The notes: generated from the sequence alone by a model not told the origin. 64,000 bases of DNA from CAYTGM01 sp964437365 (GCA_964437365.1 CAYTGM010000003.1:205371-269370); one strand, 5' to 3'. Shown: positions 1-9,239, counted from the first letter of the stretch. A program made the numbers and translations.

Positions 1-69
1 GGACCCAAAGAGCTTGAACATGACTTTGCTCGTACTCGGGAGATCTACAGAAACGTATTTAACCTATAG
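1..69 (+). CDS. C-terminal end of an upstream gene (partial)
   Basis: The first 22 codons read openly in frame 1 and end in TAG at 67-69. The residues, ending in TREIYRNVFNL, look like ordinary soluble coding sequence, but no family can be named from so little. The last base of the stop codon is the first base of the GTG start of the next gene, so the two are almost certainly translationally coupled. If the next gene is an ABC-2-type membrane subunit, this fragment could belong to its ATPase or a second subunit; that is inference only. Confidence 0.5.
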   Translation, partial: GPKELEHDFARTREIYRNVFNL

Positions 70-1865
70 TGTGTGATTTGAAACGATATATAAGTCTCTG
101 GCGAAGCCGATTTTCAAACCCTTTGTACACAAGAAAGGGTGTAAAGCGTGAGTACGTTTTCTTTGCGATTTTTCATGCTTTACTGTTCCTTTTCTTTTTA
201 GTCATCCCAGCTCTGGTCGACAGAATGTCAGAGATGGCTGCCGTTTATTCCTTTCTCGTCAGCACGCCACTCTTCTTTGTTGCAATATGGCTCTTTTATC
301 TGATGACGAGAAATTTTATGCGGAGCGATCGATTTGAAGAGATATATCTGAGCCGATTATCACGTGATGAGATAGCCTACGGATTTCTCGCCCCCGCAAG
401 AAGACGCTATCTATTGATACAATTGCCATTATGTATCATTCCATTCATTTCATTATATATTGAGGCTGATCCTGCACGCCTGGTTCAGTACCTTTGGCTA
501 TTTCTGGCATTCTTCAGTTATATTTCTATGACTCTTATTTTGCTGAACAATCTTTCAACCGCCTGGATAGATTATCCCCAAAGGGTTCTCCCAAGCATCC
601 TCCGCTTCCTCGGCTTGTCTTTCATTGATTTCTTCTTCACACTGATCGTGGCTTTTTCGGCAGTGCTTTATTCTTTAGAGTACGTTGATCGCTCTAACTT
701 CAATTCGGGGATACTTGATCCAAGAGGCCCTTTCACAGTAACCATTCGAGTGATCTTTGAAAACATCTGGAATAACCTCCAGTCCTACCCAGTGATTTCT
801 ATCCTGCTCGGAGTGCTTGTTCTAATCGGTGTGGCTTTTCTCATTTTAAGACTCTCTAAGCGGTCAAAATCATTCAAGATTATTGCTCTGGTTGTTGTCT
901 TGGTACTTCTGAGCCTTCCGGTGACATTTGTACTTCAGTCTATTGGTCGGGGTAGTCCTTCGTCTGAGGCGGGCGTCATTCTTTGCCTCTTTGTTGCTCT
1001 TACTTTGGCTCTGTCAATCAGCTATATTCGCTATTGGAAATATCTGGGTTTGCGACTTGAATCAAAGCTGTTACCGGATATCGCAGAGTTTGAGCCATAC
1101 CTGGGAAGTGAATCATCTAAATCTTCCGGGACTTTCATCGGAAATGTTCCTTCCTTGAAGAAGAGGCTTCTGGCTACAACACCCCGCGCTATCCTTCACC
1201 TGTGTATCATCATTTTTCTCTCCCTCTTCCTTTTATATATGATAGATTCAACCCCATTGATCTCGCGTCAGAACACTAACATCTGGTATCTTCTTCTGGA
1301 TTACCTTTATTCCCCTTATACGGTCATCTATATCCTGAGTACTCTTCCGCTTCTCATTCAACACCAGGAGCAGAGATTGGGCCTGGGAAGTACCTGGGAT
1401 TTTAACCCAGACAACATAAGAAAAGTTTTCTTAATTCGCTCATCAGTTTATTATACGATCATTCTTCTAATTGTAATCTTTACGGGAGTTGGCATGATTG
1501 ACAACTACTACAGGCTGTGGGACACCTTGCTACTCCTCATCCTGTATATTCTTCCCAGTATTCTCTTCATCAGGGCAATTCACTGGCTGACACTTTTGAG
1601 AACTTGCCAAAGATCCTTTCTTGGAACCTGGCTGATCATCTGGACATTGATATACATATACCTTGGCTACTATGCCGACGAGAGCTATAGAGGTCGTATT
1701 GAATTCTTTTCCAGCTTAGACGACCCTGGTATTGCCGTTTTTATTAAAGCCATTATTTACATCATTATCTTTCTTTGGCTCGTTCCTGGTGTTTTCGGAC
1801 ATCAGATATTCCAACAATTTGTTCAGAATTCTAAAGCAATTAGAAACATCAGCGCTACGGAGTGA
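69..1865 (+). CDS. Large polytopic membrane protein, possibly an ABC-2-type transporter subunit
   Basis: A 598-residue protein dominated by hydrophobic segments, about 12-14 predicted helices by eye. It has a short cytoplasmic-looking N-terminus (WRSRFSNPLYTRKGVKREY) and a soluble stretch near residues 330-370. An amphipathic segment around residue 95 (LSRLSRDEIAYGFLAPARRR) resembles the coupling region of ABC-2-type permeases, but I do not recognise a family with certainty. The start is GTG at 69, sharing one base with the stop of the gene before it, which implies an operon. It converges with the minus-strand lipoprotein gene, and their 3' ends overlap by 11 bases. The function is otherwise unknown. 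Confidence 0.7.
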   Translation: MCDLKRYISLWRSRFSNPLYTRKGVKREYVFFAIFHALLFLFFLVIPALVDRMSEMAAVYSFLVSTPLFFVAIWLFYLMTRNFMRSDRFEEIYLSRLSRDEIAYGFLAPARRRYLLIQLPLCIIPFISLYIEADPARLVQYLWLFLAFFSYISMTLILLNNLSTAWIDYPQRVLPSILRFLGLSFIDFFFTLIVAFSAVLYSLEYVDRSNFNSGILDPRGPFTVTIRVIFENIWNNLQSYPVISILLGVLVLIGVAFLILRLSKRSKSFKIIALVVVLVLLSLPVTFVLQSIGRGSPSSEAGVILCLFVALTLALSISYIRYWKYLGLRLESKLLPDIAEFEPYLGSESSKSSGTFIGNVPSLKKRLLATTPRAILHLCIIIFLSLFLLYMIDSTPLISRQNTNIWYLLLDYLYSPYTVIYILSTLPLLIQHQEQRLGLGSTWDFNPDNIRKVFLIRSSVYYTIILLIVIFTGVGMIDNYYRLWDTLLLLILYILPSILFIRAIHWLTLLRTCQRSFLGTWLIIWTLIYIYLGYYADESYRGRIEFFSSLDDPGIAVFIKAIIYIIIFLWLVPGVFGHQIFQQFVQNSKAIRNISATE

Positions 1866-3096
1866 GTATATCCAGCCAGATCAATCGATGATCAGAGGCT
1901 CTACTTGCTTCATCATATCCATCTGAACCAGATTCCGGATCCGGCCAGTAGACTCCCCCGCCGACAACATCCAGACCGTGAGATGGCAAGACATAGTCAA
2001 TTTGCCGAGGTTCACCGTATCCAAACGTCCCTTTTTCGAAGAAATTCGGAGGTCCGGCAGATCGCTGATAGACCGCACCTCGAGAAGTTTGAAAGTCTGT
2101 CACATCGTTAATCTTTGGATGATCCAGCAGAAGTTCCACGGCATAGTGATCCTCATACCTGGATCCGGAATAGGGAGAAGAATTCAAATCGCCAACAATA
2201 ATGAAGGGGTCGGAATCTGAAAGTCCACCCACTACTCCTTCGTCATCGTAGATTGATTCTCGACCTTCGATGTAATGCACCCAGAACTTTATTTCATCAA
2301 AGTTTCTTTTCCCGTTACGATCTTCTCCACCATCAAAGCCCTGAGGGGTAGGATGACTTGCAAGGAGATGTATATCCATTCCATCGATATTAACCACTGT
2401 ATCCCAGTGAGATTTGCTTGAAAGTCGAAACACTTCCTTAATTTCCTCTGAATAGAAATCATCAGGAAAGAGGTTGTTCTCCATATCTTTCCAGAGGAAT
2501 TTTTGAAAGGTGCGACTCTTCGTCTTATCAATCGGATGCTGTGAGAGAATAGCCATAGCATACTGACCGGGATAATTTCCATATCCGAATGAATCGTTTC
2601 CGTAATCTCGTCCTCCAATATCTGCACACGTTCCCAGAACATCGTCCATGTTGAGATTCAACCCTGAAAGAATCCCTGTGTTCGAGGGGGCGACATATAT
2701 GTATGGATAATCGATGGGGTCATTTCCCTGGAGAAGATAGCGAGTCAGAAACTTCCGTGGGTTTCTTTCGAGCGTCCAATCGGGGTCAGGTTCTCCCTCC
2801 TGACAACCAAGAGCCGCGAACCTGCCGGTCGCCCCGTCGTAATCATGATCGATCTCATTGAGAACAAGGACATTCGGTCGCACTTTCTGTATGATTGAAG
2901 CAGCCGCCAGAAGCTGTTCGTCGGCTCCTCTACCTTCTTCATCGAGAGTGTCCAGTTTCTCCGTTGATAGTTCCCTGATATTGAAAAGACCGATTCGTGT
3001 GATCTCCTTGGGTGGGGACGCCTTCGTGAGAAGCGATGAACAGGAACTAAGCGAAAGAATGATGACGATTAACAGCGCAAGATGATAGAGACGCAT
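1855..3096 (-). CDS. Secreted endonuclease/exonuclease/phosphatase-fold lipoprotein
   Basis: A 413-residue protein of the EEP (DNase I-like) superfamily, which hydrolyses phosphodiester or phosphomonoester bonds with a divalent metal. Visible motifs in order are the N-terminal strand with Asn (IGLFNIRE), the metal-binding Glu (VLVLNEIDHD), a His region (LLASHPTPQG), the Asp/Asn pair (IIVGDLNSSP) and the C-terminal SDH motif (RASDHRLIWL). The start at 3096 is preferred over an upstream in-frame codon because it begins a lipoprotein signal ending LSSCSS and has GAGGA 8 bases upstream. The product is probably anchored in an outer-envelope membrane. It could act on nucleic acid, phytate-like or other phosphoesters; the substrate cannot be read from the sequence. 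Confidence 0.85.
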   Translation of the reverse strand: MRLYHLALLIVIILSLSSCSSLLTKASPPKEITRIGLFNIRELSTEKLDTLDEEGRGADEQLLAAASIIQKVRPNVLVLNEIDHDYDGATGRFAALGCQEGEPDPDWTLERNPRKFLTRYLLQGNDPIDYPYIYVAPSNTGILSGLNLNMDDVLGTCADIGGRDYGNDSFGYGNYPGQYAMAILSQHPIDKTKSRTFQKFLWKDMENNLFPDDFYSEEIKEVFRLSSKSHWDTVVNIDGMDIHLLASHPTPQGFDGGEDRNGKRNFDEIKFWVHYIEGRESIYDDEGVVGGLSDSDPFIIVGDLNSSPYSGSRYEDHYAVELLLDHPKINDVTDFQTSRGAVYQRSAGPPNFFEKGTFGYGEPRQIDYVLPSHGLDVVGGGVYWPDPESGSDGYDEASRASDHRLIWLDILTP

Positions 3097-3408
3097 GAGC
3101 AGATTCCTCGAGTGTGATACTGGTCTTCGATTTGATAAGATTGTTAGCAAACAGAGGTTGGTGGGGAAAAACAAGGTAAATCAAGTCCATGCCCCGCTGA
3201 ATTGGAGCTCTTTGGACAGATATTCAGTACTCAAATGACGACTTTTTCTCTTTTGTGGGCCTTTCCTGAGCAAAGCCACTTGTTCTATTTTCAGCAACTG
3301 TGAGGATTTCAGCGAAAAAACGCTTGTCCGACGACCTCATTCAGAGGCTTTTTACCTGTCCCGTCACAAGATGGGTGGTTTCAAGACCTTTTCAGGAAAG
3401 TTTATCGT
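3097..3408. other. Divergent intergenic region
   Basis: This 312-base gap separates the minus-strand lipoprotein gene from the Tudor-like/gatCA genes on the plus strand, so promoters for both directions should lie here. I see an AGGAAAG ribosome-binding site 8 bases before the ATG at 3409. I find no convincing -35/-10 pair, riboswitch or RNA gene. Confidence 0.4.
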
Positions 3409-3639
3409 ATGTTTCAGCCAGAAATTAAGCCTGCAGCGATCGTTCGCCACAAGAAATTTGGCGTTGGTAAAGTTCTCGCCCGATATGGTGAAGACGAGCT
3501 CAGCAAAGTAATCATCAAGTTTCAGGAAGAGGGCGAAAAGAAGCTCTCACTCGAAGCTGCCAATCTCAAGCTGGATAAGCCTGAGCCTAAGCCCGAAGAC
3601 GAAGTTGAAAACGCAGAAGGTGGCGACGAGGAAGAATAA
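3409..3639 (+). CDS. Stand-alone PcrA/UvrD C-terminal Tudor-like (DUF3553-type) protein
   Basis: A 76-residue protein. Residues 9-55 (IVRHKKFGVGKVLARYG, then a strand ending VIIKFQEEGEKKLSLEAANLK) match the pattern of the small beta-barrel at the C-terminus of PcrA/UvrD helicases, where it contacts RNA polymerase. Here the barrel stands alone with an acidic tail (PEDEVENAEGGDEEE), so a role in binding RNA polymerase or a repair partner is plausible but inferred. The gene has a good ribosome-binding site, and its TAA shares one base with the gatC start, so it is coupled to gatC. CarD-type RNA-polymerase-binding proteins are a related alternative. Confidence 0.75.
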   Translation: MFQPEIKPAAIVRHKKFGVGKVLARYGEDELSKVIIKFQEEGEKKLSLEAANLKLDKPEPKPEDEVENAEGGDEEE

Positions 3640-3923
3640 TGTCACTTTCTAAGAAGGACGTCGAACACGTCGCCCTCCTTTCCCGTCTTCATCTCAATGA
3701 TGAGGAAAAGGAAAAGTACGCGAATGAGCTCAGCAGGATTTTCGATTATGTAGAGGAGCTGCAGGCGGTGGATACCGATTCGGTACCTCCTACTGCTCAT
3801 CCACTCGAGCTCAAGAACGTTCTACGCGAGGACTCCGTGCGTCCTTCCCTCAGCAACGAAGCAGCCCTCTCCAATGCTCCGGAGAAAGAAGACAACTGTT
3901 TCCGCGTCCCCAAGATTGTCTAG
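3639..3923 (+). CDS. gatC: Asp-tRNA(Asn)/Glu-tRNA(Gln) amidotransferase subunit C
   Basis: A 94-residue protein of the usual GatC length. It has the typical N-terminal pattern LSKKDVEHVALLSRLHLNDEE, the helix ELSRIFDYVEELQAVDT, the VPPTAHPLELKNVLREDSV segment and the terminal FRVPKIV. GatC wraps around GatA and stabilises the GatCAB complex, which amidates misacylated Glu-tRNA(Gln) and/or Asp-tRNA(Asn) in the cytoplasm. It overlaps the preceding Tudor-like gene by one base and is followed by gatA 61 bases later. gatB is not in this window. Confidence 0.95.
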   Translation: MSLSKKDVEHVALLSRLHLNDEEKEKYANELSRIFDYVEELQAVDTDSVPPTAHPLELKNVLREDSVRPSLSNEAALSNAPEKEDNCFRVPKIV

Positions 3924-3984
3924 ACAATCGAGTTCGTTTCAAACACAACTCTACTCCACGATAGTTCAGGTATATCCGTAACCC

Positions 3985-5454
3985 ATGGCCCTAGAGACTC
4001 TTCACTCACTGGCAGAAAAGTTATCCACCGGCGAGACCAATTCGGTTAATCTCGTCAAAGATTATCTTGAGAAGATCTCAAGAACTGAGCCTCAATTAAA
4101 GTCCTTCATTACGGTGATGGAAAACGAAGCTCTCGCAGCTGCTGAAGAGTCTGATCGTCGTCGAGCCTACGAAATGCCCAAGTCTCCCTGGGACGGCATT
4201 CCGATCGCCGTTAAAGACAACATGATTACCAAGGGGACGCGCACAACCTGCGCCAGCAAGATCCTTGAGAACTTCGTACCTCCCTACGACGGCACAGCTG
4301 TCAGCAAGCTCAGAGAAGCAGGGTTTATCATCATCGGGAAAGCCAACCTCGATGAGTTTGCCATGGGAAGCTCTACAGAGAATTCTGCATTTGGGCGATC
4401 CTGCAATCCCTGGAATACGGAGTGTGTGGTTGGTGGAAGCAGCGGCGGCAGCGCATCAGCAGTAGCCAGTGGACAGGTGCCTGCCTCGCTTGGATCGGAT
4501 ACCGGTGGATCTATACGTCAACCAGCTTCCTTCTGCGGTATTGTTGGACTCAAACCGACATATGGCCGAGTTTCCCGTTACGGGCTTGTGGCTTTCGCCA
4601 GCTCTCTCGACCAGATTGGTCCGATGACACATGATGTTGAAGACGCAACCATACTCTTAGATGCTATTTCCGGTTACGACCCGCAAGACTCGACGTCAGC
4701 GAACGTTGAGCATACGTCTATACTCAACAAGCTGAAAGAGGGTTCACTTAAAGGGAAGAAGATTGCACGCCCCAAAGAAATGTTTGAAGGCGATGGCCTG
4801 AACCCTGAAGTTCGCGAATGTATAGAGAAGACGATAGAAAAGCTTAAAGAAGAGGGTGCTGAGATCATTGATGTTTCCATGCCGAACCTCAAGCACTCCA
4901 TCTCCTGCTATTACCTGATCGCTACCGCAGAAGCATCAAGCAATCTTGCTCGATACGATGGCGCGCAGTATGGTTTTCGCACGCCAGACACTGAGAATGT
5001 GGTGGAAATGTTCAGCAAGAGCCGCGCACAAGGATTCGGCGAAGAAGTCAAGAGACGTATCATGATGGGAACCCATGCTCTATCCGCAGGGTACTATGAT
5101 GCTTATTATCTGAAAGCTCAAAAGGTGCGTACACTCATCAAACGCGACTATGACGCTGCACTGGCAAAGGCTGATCTGATCATCGCTCCAACATCACCGA
5201 TACCTGCTTTCAAGAGTGGAGAGAAGACTGATGATCCCCTTCAGATGTATCTCTGCGATATCTATACTCTTTCCCTGAACCTCGCTGGCTATTGTGGCAT
5301 CAGCCTTCCCGCAGGTTTTTCATCGGACGGTTTGCCAATCGGTGTTCAGCTCTTCGCAGGAGCTTTTGAAGAAGGTAAACTTCTTTCTTCGGCATGGCTT
5401 CTGGAAAAGTCGCTTGGCGTCGTTAACAGCAGAACCCCTGCTGTGCTTGCCTGA
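3985..5454 (+). CDS. gatA: Asp-tRNA(Asn)/Glu-tRNA(Gln) amidotransferase subunit A
   Basis: A 489-residue amidase-signature enzyme of full GatA length. The Ser-cisSer-Lys triad is intact: Lys77 in GIPIAVKDN, Ser152 in GGSSGGS and Ser176 in DTGGSIRQP. The GatA-typical block KPTYGRVSRYGLVAFASSLDQ follows. The enzyme hydrolyses glutamine to supply ammonia that GatB uses to amidate mischarged tRNA. The gene lies directly after gatC, so the two subunits are made together. The ribosome-binding site is weak, but the start matches the family N-terminus. Confidence 0.97.
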   Translation: MALETLHSLAEKLSTGETNSVNLVKDYLEKISRTEPQLKSFITVMENEALAAAEESDRRRAYEMPKSPWDGIPIAVKDNMITKGTRTTCASKILENFVPPYDGTAVSKLREAGFIIIGKANLDEFAMGSSTENSAFGRSCNPWNTECVVGGSSGGSASAVASGQVPASLGSDTGGSIRQPASFCGIVGLKPTYGRVSRYGLVAFASSLDQIGPMTHDVEDATILLDAISGYDPQDSTSANVEHTSILNKLKEGSLKGKKIARPKEMFEGDGLNPEVRECIEKTIEKLKEEGAEIIDVSMPNLKHSISCYYLIATAEASSNLARYDGAQYGFRTPDTENVVEMFSKSRAQGFGEEVKRRIMMGTHALSAGYYDAYYLKAQKVRTLIKRDYDAALAKADLIIAPTSPIPAFKSGEKTDDPLQMYLCDIYTLSLNLAGYCGISLPAGFSSDGLPIGVQLFAGAFEEGKLLSSAWLLEKSLGVVNSRTPAVLA

Positions 5455-5583
5455 AGAACTTCTCCCCCACTTCTCTCTCAAAATCCGACTGACAAAGAGG
5501 TTGATCCTCTGTCTCTCATGCTCTGCTATGCGATCAGTGCTTATGTTATCATTTGTTCAAACTAATTTTTGAGGTTTAGTGCT

Positions 5584-7308
5584 TTGCAGTCTTTGATTTC
5601 TCGCTCATTAATCCTAACATTGTCATTCATCTTCAGTTTTCTTGCGACATCGCTTCAGGCTCAAGACGAGTCAGAAGAGCCACAATCACCACAGATTAAC
5701 GTGATGATCGGTAATATACAGGGCAAACCGGGTACTGAGGTAAGTCTTCCTGTTAGTCTCGAGATCGAAGGAAAGAAGCCGAATGAGCTTGAAATCAGCT
5801 TAAAGGCTGAAAGGTGGATTCTATCTGATATCAATATCAGTCAGCAGCAGGAAGCCAAAGACCTGAGGATCGGATATCGAATAGAAGCACAAAGCGAAAG
5901 CATCATTTTTCAGGTTCCGTCAGAGGCAATCACACTGAACCAAACAATTGAACTGGGAAAAATCGAATTTCAGCTCCCGGGTTCCACTATCATGCGGCCA
6001 CGGAAAAGCGCTTTCAAAGTTTCAGCAGACGACTCAAACCTGCAGGCTTTTCGTCTGAATACTGACGGTGGCAAGATAGCGATTCCACTGATTCAGGACC
6101 CAGTCGTTCTCTTCAGTTTTCTAGCAGCTGTAGTTGCTGGTATATACTGGCTTTCGGGATTTGCTGCACTGGAAAAATTCTTCACCTACTTTCCTCCGCT
6201 CATCTGGATGTATTTTGTCCCTATGGTAGCGACAACGCTCGGACTGATACCCGATTCCTCGTCACTTTATTCGCCGTTCATGTCGAGGATTATTCTTCCA
6301 GCGATCCTGGTACTCTTACTCATTCCCTCTGATATACGTGGCATCGTCAAGCTTGGCGGCAAAGCTGTTATTGTGATGATCTTTGCAACGACAGGGATTG
6401 TCGCAGGAGCCACAATCAGCACCTGGCTGTTTACGATGATTGCTCCAGATGCCCTTCCCGAAGATACCTGGAAAGGTGTCGGTGCGCTTGCTGGATCCTG
6501 GATCGGTGGGTCGCCGAACATGACTGCGGTTATTGAGTCTGTAAAGACACCGCCCTATCTGGTCGGACCGCTGATTATTGTCGATACTGTACTTGCCTAC
6601 TCCTGGCTTGGTATACTCATCGCACTTTCCTCGTATCAGCAGAAGATAGATAAGAAACATAAAGCCGATACTTCCGTCATAGAAGAGATAAGCTCCAGGT
6701 TGAAAGAAGAGCACGAAGAGAACGCTAAATGTCCATCAATCTCAGATATTGCTATGATGGTGGCTGCGGCTTTTGTCGTAAGTCAGATTTGCCTCGCTCT
6801 TGGTGGGCCTCTTTTCAGCAGGATCGACGGTACAGAATTTGGAAATAAAGTTCTTTCTCCAATCATCAGCACCTACGGCTGGGGGATTCTATTGATTACG
6901 GCAGCGGGTCTTTTCCTCAGCACAACTCCCCTCCGTAAACTCGACCACTCAGGTGCCTCAAGCATCGGGTATGTTGGCTTGTATATTCTGCTGACGACTT
7001 ATGGTGCACGAGCAAACCTGAACGCGATTTTCGACATTCCAATTTTCTTTGCCTTAGGTTTTGTCTGGCTGATCATCCACATTGCTTTTCTGTATATCGG
7101 CATCCGGGTTGTCAAAGCCCCGATGTTTCTGGGTGCGACAAGTTCCATGGCGAACATCGGCGGCACAGCTTCTGCACCTGTAGTGGCGGCTGCTTACAAT
7201 CAATCAATGGCACCGGTTGGCCTTCTCATGGCGATCCTGGGCGGGGCTGTCGGTACGCCCGTCGCCTTCTTCGTAGCCTATCTTTGCAAGCAAATTACCG
7301 GAGCATAG
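5584..7308 (+). CDS. DUF819-family membrane protein with an N-terminal secreted cohesin-like domain
   Basis: Residues 1-27 form a signal peptide ending in SLQAQ. The next ~140 residues are a beta-rich extracytoplasmic domain with a cohesin-like opening (GKPGTEVSLPVSLEI). The remaining ~390 residues match DUF819/YjcL-type polytopic proteins: a Gly-rich conserved loop (WIGGSPNMTAVIE) and its pseudo-repeat near the C-terminus (GATSSMANIGGTASAPVVAAAYN). The internal similarity suggests an inverted-topology transporter, but DUF819 substrates are unknown to me. The TTG at 5584 is chosen as start because GAGG lies 9 bases upstream; an in-frame TTG at 5569 is the alternative. The next gene begins 2 bases after the stop. 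Confidence 0.8.
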   Translation: MQSLISRSLILTLSFIFSFLATSLQAQDESEEPQSPQINVMIGNIQGKPGTEVSLPVSLEIEGKKPNELEISLKAERWILSDINISQQQEAKDLRIGYRIEAQSESIIFQVPSEAITLNQTIELGKIEFQLPGSTIMRPRKSAFKVSADDSNLQAFRLNTDGGKIAIPLIQDPVVLFSFLAAVVAGIYWLSGFAALEKFFTYFPPLIWMYFVPMVATTLGLIPDSSSLYSPFMSRIILPAILVLLLIPSDIRGIVKLGGKAVIVMIFATTGIVAGATISTWLFTMIAPDALPEDTWKGVGALAGSWIGGSPNMTAVIESVKTPPYLVGPLIIVDTVLAYSWLGILIALSSYQQKIDKKHKADTSVIEEISSRLKEEHEENAKCPSISDIAMMVAAAFVVSQICLALGGPLFSRIDGTEFGNKVLSPIISTYGWGILLITAAGLFLSTTPLRKLDHSGASSIGYVGLYILLTTYGARANLNAIFDIPIFFALGFVWLIIHIAFLYIGIRVVKAPMFLGATSSMANIGGTASAPVVAAAYNQSMAPVGLLMAILGGAVGTPVAFFVAYLCKQITGA

Positions 7309-7310
7309 TG

Positions 7311-8138
7311 ATGCTTACAGTTTCCGTTCTGGGAGCAGGCTGGCTGGGATTTCCTCTCTGCCAGGAGCTTCAATCTTCAGACTACCGTGTCAAAGCTTCT
7401 CGACGTTCAAGATCGGGTCTAGACGAGCTGCATACTGCTGGCATGGAAGCCTATGAAGTACGCGTCAATATTCCCGAAGAAGGATTTTATTTTTCATCGG
7501 CCAACTTCTTTGAGTGCTTCTCACTTGTGGTCACAATTCCTCCAGGTCGCAAGAGAGAGGGCTTCGAGAAAATTTATCCCAAAGAAATGCGACTTCTAGC
7601 AGAAAGAATCGATCGCTATTCAAACGCTACACAGGTTATCTATACAAGCTCAACCGGTGTGTTTGCTTCAAAGCAGGGTGAAGTCAGCGACGCCACCGAG
7701 CCTGACCCGGACCGCAAGGGTGGAGAAGCGGTTCTGGAAGCTGAAAACGAGTTGAGGAAAGTACTTGGAGAGCGACTCACAGTCGTCCGATTCGGCGGTC
7801 TCATCGGAGGAGACCGACACCCTGCTCGCCAGCTGGCGAAGAAGACCCAACTCTCGGGAGGGCATCACCCCGTAAATCTGATCGGGCGAAGCGATGCTAC
7901 CCGAATCCTTTCAACACTCATCTATCAAAGGAAAGTAGGTGTGACGTTGAATGCCTGCTGCCCCGAACATCCAACACGCCAGGAATTCTATACATCAGAG
8001 GCGAAGAGACTGGGATACGCAAGACCTCAGTTTGACGAGACAGATACGACCAACGGAAAAGTAATTCGATGTCATTACCTTGAGTCAGAATTAAAATATC
8101 AGTTTATCGCAACCGACCCAAGAGACATTCTCAAGTAG
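7311..8138 (+). CDS. NAD(P)-dependent epimerase/dehydratase-like (YeeZ-type SDR) protein
   Basis: A 275-residue Rossmann-fold protein. The dinucleotide motif is at the N-terminus (VSVLGAGWLGFPL). A later strand (VIYTSSTGVFAS) corresponds to the short-chain dehydrogenase active-site region, and VVRFGGLIGGDRHP is typical of YeeZ-like extended SDRs. The canonical YxxxK is not evident, so catalysis is uncertain; these proteins are usually annotated as putative sugar-nucleotide epimerases. The start is ATG 7311, 2 bases after the DUF819 stop, so the pair forms an operon. It converges with the metal-permease gene 18 bases downstream. Confidence 0.8.
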   Translation: MLTVSVLGAGWLGFPLCQELQSSDYRVKASRRSRSGLDELHTAGMEAYEVRVNIPEEGFYFSSANFFECFSLVVTIPPGRKREGFEKIYPKEMRLLAERIDRYSNATQVIYTSSTGVFASKQGEVSDATEPDPDRKGGEAVLEAENELRKVLGERLTVVRFGGLIGGDRHPARQLAKKTQLSGGHHPVNLIGRSDATRILSTLIYQRKVGVTLNACCPEHPTRQEFYTSEAKRLGYARPQFDETDTTNGKVIRCHYLESELKYQFIATDPRDILK

Positions 8139-8156
8139 CGCAAATCCTGGTCGAAT

Positions 8157-9239
8157 TTATCTCTTGAGTAGACCTCTAACTTTTTTCTCAATTTCCAGAA
8201 GCATCAACCACGTCATCATGATGAAGAATGCGAATGCAACAATATGCATTATGAGAGATGAGCGTTCGTGGTCTCCGACGAGAGATACATCGGTAGCGCT
8301 AAGACCTGCATAGACAGTTAAAAAGTCCAGGAATAGCCCAGCAGAGATTGCACAAACGATAATCGTCAGTATGAACAGTATACTTCTCTTCAAACCAAGC
8401 ATATTCTTGATCGCAAAGAGAGAAACAAGGCTCACTGCGGGACCAGCGAGCAACAACACAAGGGCGGTTCCCGGTGACATGCCTTTTGCAATCAGGCTTG
8501 CAGCGAGGGGCGTTGATCCGGAAGCACACAAATAAAGCATCGTACTGAACAGACAGACGAGAATCATTCCTCCCAATCCACCGTCCAGGTATTGTTCGAG
8601 AATTCCCTCCGGAAGAATGGTCAATAGCCAGCCCGTCAGAAAAACCCCGAAGGCCAGTGACGGAGCAATCATGGGAAAGAGTGAACCAAATGCATATCTC
8701 TGCCCTCTGATAAACCCGGTGTTACCTTTCTCCTCACCTTTATGGACGGGCGAACAGCACGACTTTGTACTACAACATGAACTGGATATATCTTCCGTAT
8801 TTCCAGCCGCTGGATCCTCTCTGATGATCCTTCCAGAAAAGATCTGAACAATACCAGCTACAACAGCTGTGAAGAAGGCTGCGACAACGCGGAAGACAGC
8901 AAAGACTGGATTGATGAGTCCAATGGTGAGAAAAAAGGAATCTACTCCTACTTGAGGTGTGGATACTAGAAACGAAGCGGTGGCATGCTTACTCGCTCCG
9001 GCCTTGTTGATCTGAGCAGCCACAGGTATGACTGAACAGGAACAGAGTGGTAGTGGAATCCCGATAAAGCTCGCACGTAGCGTACTTCCCAAACCTTCTC
9101 CACTCATCCACTTCTGCAGCAGATTGTCACTGATGTATGATTTGAGAAGCCCTGCGATGAACAAACCAAGCAGCAGGTAAGGAGCCGCTTCGTACAAGAC
9201 AAAGTAAGATTCCTCAAGGATGTTCATCAATAACGTCAT
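8157..9239 (-). CDS. SO_0444/ArsP-like permease (putative Cu/Zn or metalloid efflux)
   Basis: A 360-residue permease of the DUF318/ArsP superfamily with about 8-10 membrane helices. The family hallmark PLPLCSCSVIPVA is at residues 62-74, with Cys66 and Cys68, and the matching second-half motif ASGSTPLAASL is present. A long loop at residues 152-165 carries paired cysteines (SSCCSTKSCCSP), consistent with soft-metal binding. Members are proposed to export copper, zinc or organoarsenicals across the inner membrane; the substrate here is inferred. It converges with the epimerase-like gene and starts 12 bases downstream of the glycosyltransferase stop, so it may share that gene's transcript. Confidence 0.85.
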   Translation of the reverse strand: MTLLMNILEESYFVLYEAAPYLLLGLFIAGLLKSYISDNLLQKWMSGEGLGSTLRASFIGIPLPLCSCSVIPVAAQINKAGASKHATASFLVSTPQVGVDSFFLTIGLINPVFAVFRVVAAFFTAVVAGIVQIFSGRIIREDPAAGNTEDISSSCCSTKSCCSPVHKGEEKGNTGFIRGQRYAFGSLFPMIAPSLAFGVFLTGWLLTILPEGILEQYLDGGLGGMILVCLFSTMLYLCASGSTPLAASLIAKGMSPGTALVLLLAGPAVSLVSLFAIKNMLGLKRSILFILTIIVCAISAGLFLDFLTVYAGLSATDVSLVGDHERSSLIMHIVAFAFFIMMTWLMLLEIEKKVRGLLKR

